From Medicago truncatula (lineage: Eukaryota; Streptophyta; Magnoliopsida; Fabales; Fabaceae), in NCBI RefSeq assembly GCF_003473485.1, contig NC_053047.1:15359001-15423000 (forward strand): a DNA stretch of 64,000 bases. The letters run 5' to 3'. Below the pieces are notes generated by a model. That model did not search any database, was not told the origin of the DNA, and worked only from the letters and a program-made list of their open reading frames with translations. Every line of letters starts with the position of its first letter. Position 1 is the stretch's first letter. Made by a program: the position numbers and the translations under genes. Below are positions 58,188-64,000 of the stretch, one piece after another.

Positions 58188-58930
58188 ATGGAAAACTCAA
58201 AGAAGATGGATAGAATCAGTGACTTACCCGATGAATTATTATGTCACATACTCTCTTTCTTCCCATCAAAATCGCTTTCACTACCACCCTTCTTTCAAAA
58301 CCCTACATTTGAGACTTGTTCGTTTTAAAAATCAGAAAGTTCTCCAACAACTTCTTAATGCTTCTCCTAACCTAGAAGATTTCAGGATTTATCATACTGT
58401 ATATATCGAAAGTTACAAAAACAGTGTGTTAAAAGGGTTTAAATCCATGCAATAGATGTTCCTTGCAATGTTGATTTCCAAACCTAATTCACATTAAACT
58501 ATGGTTTATAGCTGGGATAACATAATACAATTGCTCCAACATTGTCCCATGCTTCAAATTCTTTCATTAAAAAGGTTTGCTGAGTAATATATTTGTTTGC
58601 TTGTTCTGCTTTAAATATATTTTAATAAATGTTGCTTTTCATCCCTTTGACAGTGGAGGTACAGCTCATCCAAGGAATGGAAATGGCCAAATTCGGTTAT
58701 TGAATGTGTTTCGTCTCACCTCAGATCATGTACAATTTTAAACTTTGAAGGATCGGCAAATGACCTTCAATTTGCAAAATATATATTGCAGAATGCGAGG
58801 CTTTTACAAGATATGACAATTGACATTGACGTTACTACTAGCTCCTAAAATGGAATGATTTTGGAAAGGAGTCAAATTATAGAAGAATTATCTTCTTGTC
58901 CAAGGATATCTCCTGCATGTAAACTTTAAT
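58188..58930 (+). pseudogene. F-box/LRR/FBD pseudogene (copy A4), internally deleted
   Basis: It starts [20 protein letters not shown], then in the F-box a base change shifts the frame, and near 58290 the F-box is joined directly to the LRR segment TLHLRLVRFKNQKVLQQLLN, so about 370 bp are missing relative to copy A2. A second deletion removes much of the LRR end (near 58455-58500). Exon 2 (from about 58653, TGGAGG) keeps the FBD with SRSSKEW-like residues and ends at an early stop near 58847 (SS*). Dead. Confidence 0.88.
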
Positions 58931-59280
58931 TTAAGTAAAAGTAGTTACTAGAAGTTTCAATGTTTTTCATTAGTTTCTATTCTTATGATATGCAATCATT
59001 TAGTATTGATGTATTGTAGGATGGACTACCATTCTGGATCGATAACAATTCTGTTTGGATGCTTTAAATTTTATTTTGCTCTATTGCATTGAAAGTGAGA
59101 ATTGTTCCAAGTAATTTTATTAGTTCATTACATAAGTGTAAGTTTACTCACAAGTAACCTTTCAGTGTTATTGTTTCTTCTCAAACCCTTAGGTTGTAAA
59201 TTCTTCAAGTAGAAACCAATAAGCCGCAATTTAAAAACGTTGTTATTAATGGTATAGCACAATTGATAAATTTACAATTC
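58931..59280. other. F-box copy A4 downstream region
   Basis: 58940-59110 matches 56.29-56.47 kb and the downstream regions of A1 and A2 (inverted). No gene is seen. Confidence 0.5.
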
Positions 59281-60346
59281 TTTAAGTGGATCCTCTACCT
59301 TGACTTTGTTGATCCTCTCATTTCTTTGACCTTCATCTTTCTCTTTTAGTTGCATCTTGAAGAGTTACTCGGTGATATCTTTCTTCTTCTTGTGCTTCTC
59401 TTCATAAGCTTGCAAAGATCCTTGAAGTTTCTCTATTGTCATAGTCTCTAAATCTTTGGTTTCTTCAATTTTCTCAACAATATGCTCGAATTTGGGGTCT
59501 AATGATCGGAGTATCTTCTCCATAATTCTCACATCTTCTAACTTTTCACTGTTTCTTTTAATTGATTTGAGATAGAGATAACTCTAGAAAATAGACTCTG
59601 ACTCTTTCATATGCAAGGATTCAAACTCGCCTCTTAAATTTGGAGACGTACCTTCTTTACCTTGTCTTCTCCTTGGCAAGAGGTTTTAAGCTTCTCCCAT
59701 GCCTCCTTAGCGGATGTTGCATTTGAAATTTTCTCGAACTCATCTTCATCCAATGCTTGGTAGATGAGGAAGAGAGCCTTTTGTCTCTCTTTCTTGAATC
59801 CTTCAAAGTGTCTCTTTGTGCTTTAGTTAAGGAATCCTCATCTTGTGATTCCTTATAGCCTTTTCAACAACCTCCCAAACATCATGTGCTCCAAGAAGAG
59901 CCATCATTTTGATGAAGCAATTATCATAGGTACTCCCTTTGAGAAGTGGAACTTGGAAGGATGCCGCTCCATTGACCGCCATAACTATGGAATAATTTAT
60001 TCTCAGAACCTAAGCTCTGATACCACTTTGTTGGAAAAGGAGAAGATTATATTGAGAACTTTGTGAGGAATTAGGATGAGAGAATATTTGAGAGAATAAC
60101 AATTTCTATTTCTTGAGAGATACTTTGATTCTTGTTTGCTTGCTTGATTTACAAATGACACGCTCTCCCCGTTTATAGGCTCCAAGGGAGATTTCTAGAC
60201 ACATCATTGTATAACTTTATACACACTTCAAGATAGTGTTCTACACACTTCTCTCAACTACATACATGAGAGTTCTACACACTTTTTTCAATGATATTTC
60301 TACCAACCTAGTTCTATATGGCTCTAGAACTTTCTATGGCCTAACA
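59281..60346 (-). mobile_element. Ty1/copia fossil: 5' LTR, primer site and gag
   Basis: Read on the minus strand: an LTR of 318 bp (60346-60029), starting TGTTAGGCC and ending TTCCAACA; then a primer-binding site at 60025-60014, TGGTATCAGAGC, complementary to initiator tRNA-Met; then a gag region with VPLLKGSTYDNCFIKMMALL, GAHDVWEVVEK and KLKTSCQGEDKVKKVRLQ. The rest of the element and the other LTR are missing. It is broken in several places. The two-base TG..CA ends and tRNA-Met primer are typical of plant copia. Confidence 0.85.
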
Positions 60347-60379
60347 CTTGGTTAGTCCAATGACCAAATCAAGTTTATT

Positions 60380-60800
60380 ATCCAAAGCCCAAACACCACG
60401 TTTGGCGAAGTTACTTGCGACACATCCCTTCCCCACAAGGGGTGCACGGAGCGAAAGAGACTGGTTCAAACGAACCACAACATCTCTCTACACGTTCCCG
60501 CAATAAACTCTCTGGCGGTTACACTTCTCACGATTTTATAACTGCTAGAGCCAGGTGTGCCATTACAACAGCTCTACAGCCGTCCACCTCTATAAATAGG
60601 GCACTCAAAGCAGTCCCCAAGGTAGAATCTATCTCTTCCTCTAAACCCTCACTCTCTCTGATCTCTACTTACTTGAACGTCGGAGTGCCTGCAGATACAC
60701 ACCCCCCATCCGCTCCAAGTAGCATTTTGGCGCATTTCACCACCCCTCAAACCACCGCATTCAAAGCACCGGCAGTCACCTTCTCATCAGGTATGATCAT
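60380..60800 (+). mobile_element. Fragment of a Ty3/gypsy LTR
   Basis: A GC-richer island with GCGACACATCCCTTCCCCAC, a TATA box TATAAATAGG (60591-60600), and downstream ACTTGAACGTCGGAGTGCCT followed by C-rich sequence, the usual R/U5 pattern of plant gypsy LTRs. Only this LTR part is seen; the join to the AT repeat at 60.79 kb is abrupt. Confidence 0.65.
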
Positions 60801-60985
60801 ATTCTAAAAGTTTTAGAAAAATTTCTTCTATTTTAATTTAGGTAAAATATTTGGAAAAAATAATTATCAATAAGGTTTATTTTTACTGTGTTTTGTCAAC
60901 AAATATTCCAAAACTTCACAAAGATTCCCTTAAAAAAAGAACTTCAAAATCATTTTTGTGGTATTTTAATTTTGATTTACTCAAT
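60790..60985 (+). repeat. AT-rich repeat copy 4
   Basis: GGTAAAATATTTGGAAAAAA and ATAATTATCAATAAGGTTTA match copies at 50.9 and 56.6 kb. Confidence 0.65.
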
Positions 60986-61865
60986 GACCTCTTGTATTTA
61001 AAGGCCGGTTCAGTATCAAAACGGTAAAAAACGGTAACGTCCGCTATCATTAACTTTTGTCGCGGCCTTTTTCTCGTAACAGACCGTTTTTTAAAACTTT
61101 GTTACCTTTTCTAACTTCGTCCCTAACATAGCTCAAATACTACATGGTCTAGAACAGAAAAATATGTTATATATAAAGCACAAGAAAAACCGAAATGTAA
61201 CATATTTAAGAACATTAAGCACCAAAAAAAGATACTTTATTTTTCTCCTCTTGGACTAAAACTAGACATTTGCATACGTTGGAGAATTAAAACATAATGA
61301 ACTCACTCATATGAACAACAATCCCATCTTCAATGTATTGAAGAATCTCACAAGGAGTTCCAATCATTAAGCCAATTCAAGAATTTAACACTTCTTCAAT
61401 TCTGCAATGAAGTTGATCGTATTACCTAACAAAATATTTTGAGTCTGACAAGTGCCACAAAAATTCATACAGCTGTGTATAAATTATTTCTAACGACAAC
61501 TACTCTATCACTTTTTTTGGTGTAATAATTAAACTCATAACCAAATACAGAAAGAATAGAGAAAATGATGATTATTAGAGAGCCAGCAAGACATAATATG
61601 GAAGCCACAAAATTGGAAGCTAATGCACTTTGGTTGAATTCCCAATCTAAATTAGATGCAATAATATGTCTAAACAAAGTAAAGGATTATCCATAAACAA
61701 TGAAGTTAATAACTGATCAATCTAACAGAACAGCTCACAAGTCAAATTCCTAACAGAAATGTGAAAAAAATCCTGATGAATCTAAGATAAGGCTCCATAA
61801 ACAATGAAAGTTAATAATAACTGATCCAAAAGTAAAATAAGATCATTTCATTCATATATTTTTGT
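60986..61865. other. Intergenic; PABP pseudogene downstream flank
   Basis: 61000-61100 has AACGG-rich phrases. 61520-61860 resembles the downstream flank of PABP gene 2 (TTGGTTGAATTCCCAATCTA, CAAGTCAAATTCC). No gene is seen. Confidence 0.5.
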
Positions 61866-61871
61866 TGAAAT

Positions 61872-61974
61872 TTGGGGCCTAACTCATCCTTACAAAACCA
61901 GCTTGTAAAGTGAGGATTGCCTCCTCTTTATAAACTCTTCTCAAGAGTCTTGTCTATCCGATGTGGGACTTGGG
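61872..61974 (+). repeat. Dispersed legume repeat in the pseudogene 3' side
   Basis: GGGCCTAACTCATCCTTACA to GATGTGGGACTTGGG matches 28.62-28.73 kb. It replaces the end of the PABP exon 7 copy. Confidence 0.65.
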
Positions 61975-62709
61975 TTTTCCCAATTCGCGGAGAAACCTTG
62001 CGAAGGACTTCCATGCCTCAGACACTTTATCTTCAGTTCTTCAGGAGACTCAATCAGATGGATAACCTCTAACTGGTCCAATTCCAACAACATTCCTGTC
62101 ACCTTGGCTGTCTGATTGTTTGGTGTAAGACGACCCACAAGAGGATATAAATTTTCACCCAACATCTGTTCAACCAACAAATCAAAGAAAGTATATTTAC
62201 CGTACCATGATATTGGCAACAATAAATTATAGTAATCAACACAATATTGCAAATCTTAAAGAAAATTCAAAGATGTACATATAACTAGTAAACTTTTACA
62301 TACCGTGTTGATTTTCCCGAGTAGCAGACGCCAAAGATGGATTTATCGTTTGACCTTCAGAAACGGCAGATGGATCCACACCATTCGACCATTACACATA
62401 AACCCTTGGTCGGTGTTGCGAGGTAGCATCTAGATTGAAAATGAAATTTTTCCAAATGTGAGGAATCAATTACTAGAAATTTATTTACAAAACAATGAAG
62501 CGCACACTTCAAGAATAAATACTGGTTTGCTGGACTTGTTGGAAGTTCCAACTGGACGCATACCCATCCCGTGTCCAGGATGACCTTGCCTCTGAAGTTG
62601 GTATGGCAGGATGTAATTTGGAGCAACTGCAGATCGCATACCTGGTATCAATTGTTGCTGGTATCCGTATCAAGTTGGTATGGGAGGATGTATTAGTTAG
62701 CATATTCAT
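61975..62709 (-). pseudogene. PABP pseudogene, 3' part (exons 5 partial, 6 and 7)
   Basis: Minus strand: exon 7 from 62165 encodes [20 protein letters not shown] and [20 protein letters not shown], frameshifted after EELKIK; exon 6 is 62429-62304 with a lost codon block; exon 5 residues ([20 protein letters not shown]-like) lie at 62520-62709 in mixed frames. It resembles gene 1 in exons 6 and 7 (same exon-6 opening LPR). Exons 1-4 are absent: the next sequence is another PABP promoter in the opposite direction. Confidence 0.88.
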
Positions 62710-62711
62710 TA

Positions 62712-63173
62712 ATTAATTGATTTAGAAAATAAGTGTATTAGGAAGCTTCCATCTGTGAGTGTATCAAAAAGTTTTTTTTCCAATTAACATTTATGTGAAG
62801 GTCAACTCAACATGCAGCAAATAAAACAAAATAATACAGGAAAATAATACTTTGTCAAAGTCAAGTCAAGTCAAATTGCGTCACAATTAAAAAATAAATA
62901 AATAAAATAAAACGCTGCTATTCGATTCAGCAAATAGTCATATAAAATCCTTGTATCACACAACCTTATTCACTCCAAAGAAAACCAGTTCTTCCTTACA
63001 GTGTTGAAAGAAAACCAGAAAACCAATCCTTACAGTGTGAAAGAAACCAGAAAACCAGTTCTTCCTTACTGTAAGTTTTTTTCTTCTCACTCTCTTTCTT
63101 TATTGTTTTTTTTTTTTTAATTTTATTCACAATAAAAATGTTCTCTACTGTTACATTGTTCAGTGTTGAAGCA
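62712..63173 (+). promoter_or_regulatory. Duplicate of the PABP gene 2 promoter and 5' UTR
   Basis: Matches 41.35-41.79 kb inverted, including the TTGAC cluster (here GTCAA, 62854-62875), CATATAAAAT (62939-62948) and the 5' UTR intron (about 63070-63164). The 5' UTR exon is repeated: CCAGTTCTTCCTTACAGTGT near 62986 recurs in part near 63019 and 63055. Confidence 0.8.
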
Positions 63174-64000
63174 ATGGCAGCAATAGTTTCATCACCAAAG
63201 ATCGTGTTCCAGCAGCTTGACCAGTGCTGGAAGATTTGAGAATTCTTCTTTGTACGTCGGTGATCTTCAAGGAACGTAAATGATGCGCAGCTGTATGATC
63301 TGTTCAGCCAGATTGCCCCTGTGATTCTGTTAGGGTTTGCAGAGATCAGATGACCAGTCATCTCTTGATATGGCTATGTTAACTACTCCAACGCTCGTGA
63401 TGGTTTGTATTTCGAGTTTCATTCTTTTATTATGTGTTTTTTTGAATTCAATCTTTGGATCTTTGGATTATAATTTTTTTTTTTTTTGAGGAGGATCATA
63501 ATTCTTGTTGGTGGAATGCATTGATTGTTTGAATACCTTATTGAATTTATTTTGTTTGGAGAGAAAAGATAAGGTTAGGTTTTTCAAAACTTATTGCAAA
63601 TCTTAATTAAATTTGATGACTATATATGATTACTAATGTACATTATTTTTTCTGAAGTAGTAAAAGCCTAGTATTTATAATCAGTTTTTAAAGTTTGGTT
63701 GTGTCTGAGATTCTTTCATATTTGTCATTTAAATCGTGGTAGAAATTCTTTGTTTGTGTTGAAAGTGTTGTCAAGTAATACGTCTGCAATTGCGTTAATG
63801 AAGTGATTGTGGAAATATCATAACCTTGGCATCGTGACTACTAAAGTTGTTAAGATTTTCCCAACTTGTTGCAATTCTTAATTGATTTTATGACTCTAAT
63901 TACAAAGGAGTAAAGTAAATCCTTTTTCTGAGTAAAACCCAGTAATTAAATTATGTTTTTATTCATGGTAATCGGGATTCTTCAATCCCTATTTTAAATG
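63174..64000 (+). pseudogene. PABP pseudogene, 5' part (exon 1 and start of intron 1), runs off the window
   Basis: ATG 63174 opens MAAIVSSPKIV and then shifts frame; SSLYVGDLQGT follows in another frame and a stop interrupts it. Exon 1 would end at 63402 (CGTGATG|GTTTG), 229 bp against 235 in the intact genes. Intron 1 follows with the two internal repeat units (about 63580-63710 and 63850-63960). Later exons, if any, lie beyond the window. Confidence 0.85.

Overview
The window reads as nuclear DNA of a dicot plant, most likely a legume such as Medicago truncatula. It is AT-rich, has GT-AG introns, plant cytosolic-type tRNA genes, tRNA-derived SINEs of the legume kind, plant LINEs, and plant-type poly(A)-binding protein (PABP) and F-box/FBD/LRR genes. 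The species is an inference from sequence style, not from a search.

Five genes look intact: two PABP genes (4.19-9.29 kb on +; 37.58-41.35 kb on -), one F-box/LRR/FBD gene (23.69-24.92 kb on -), one MRNIP-like zinc-ribbon gene (30.44-33.55 kb on +), and two tRNA genes counted together (Leu-UAG at 47.85 kb +, Val-AAC at 49.34 kb -). The rest is made of broken paralogues and repeats.

Layout. 0-3.6 kb is a stack of nested DNA transposons with readable target-site duplications (TSDs) and one SINE. 4.2-9.3 kb is PABP gene 1, whose first intron carries a LINE that itself carries a MULE-like element. 10-18 kb is a mosaic of duplicated blocks: gene fragments, a tRNA-Val pseudogene, a Ty3/gypsy gag fossil and two related AT-rich transposons. 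18.2-19.6 kb is a Ty1/copia fossil. 20.4-25 kb holds two tandem F-box/FBD genes on the minus strand, one broken by a hAT insertion. 25.4-28.8 kb has a scrap of the MRNIP-like gene, a probable mitochondrial DNA insert and an unidentified two-exon gene tail. 29.4-33.6 kb is a MULE and the MRNIP-like gene. 34-37 kb is LINE wreckage and short MITEs. 37.6-41.8 kb is PABP gene 2. 42-52 kb repeats, mostly inverted, the blocks seen at 10-18 kb and adds the two tRNAs and a ubiquitin scrap. 52-61 kb has LINE and LTR fossils and two broken plus-strand F-box genes. 61.9-64 kb is a head-to-head pair of PABP pseudogene pieces, the second running off the window.

The main theme is repeated, mostly inverted segmental duplication. 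PABP, F-box/FBD and several anonymous fragments each occur three or four times, in both orientations, with insertions present in one copy and absent in another. PABPs bind mRNA poly(A) tails in the cytoplasm; F-box proteins supply substrates to SCF ubiquitin ligases; MRNIP-like proteins are linked to DNA-damage response in animals. Nothing in the sequence ties these genes into one pathway; they look like neighbours in a duplication-prone region.
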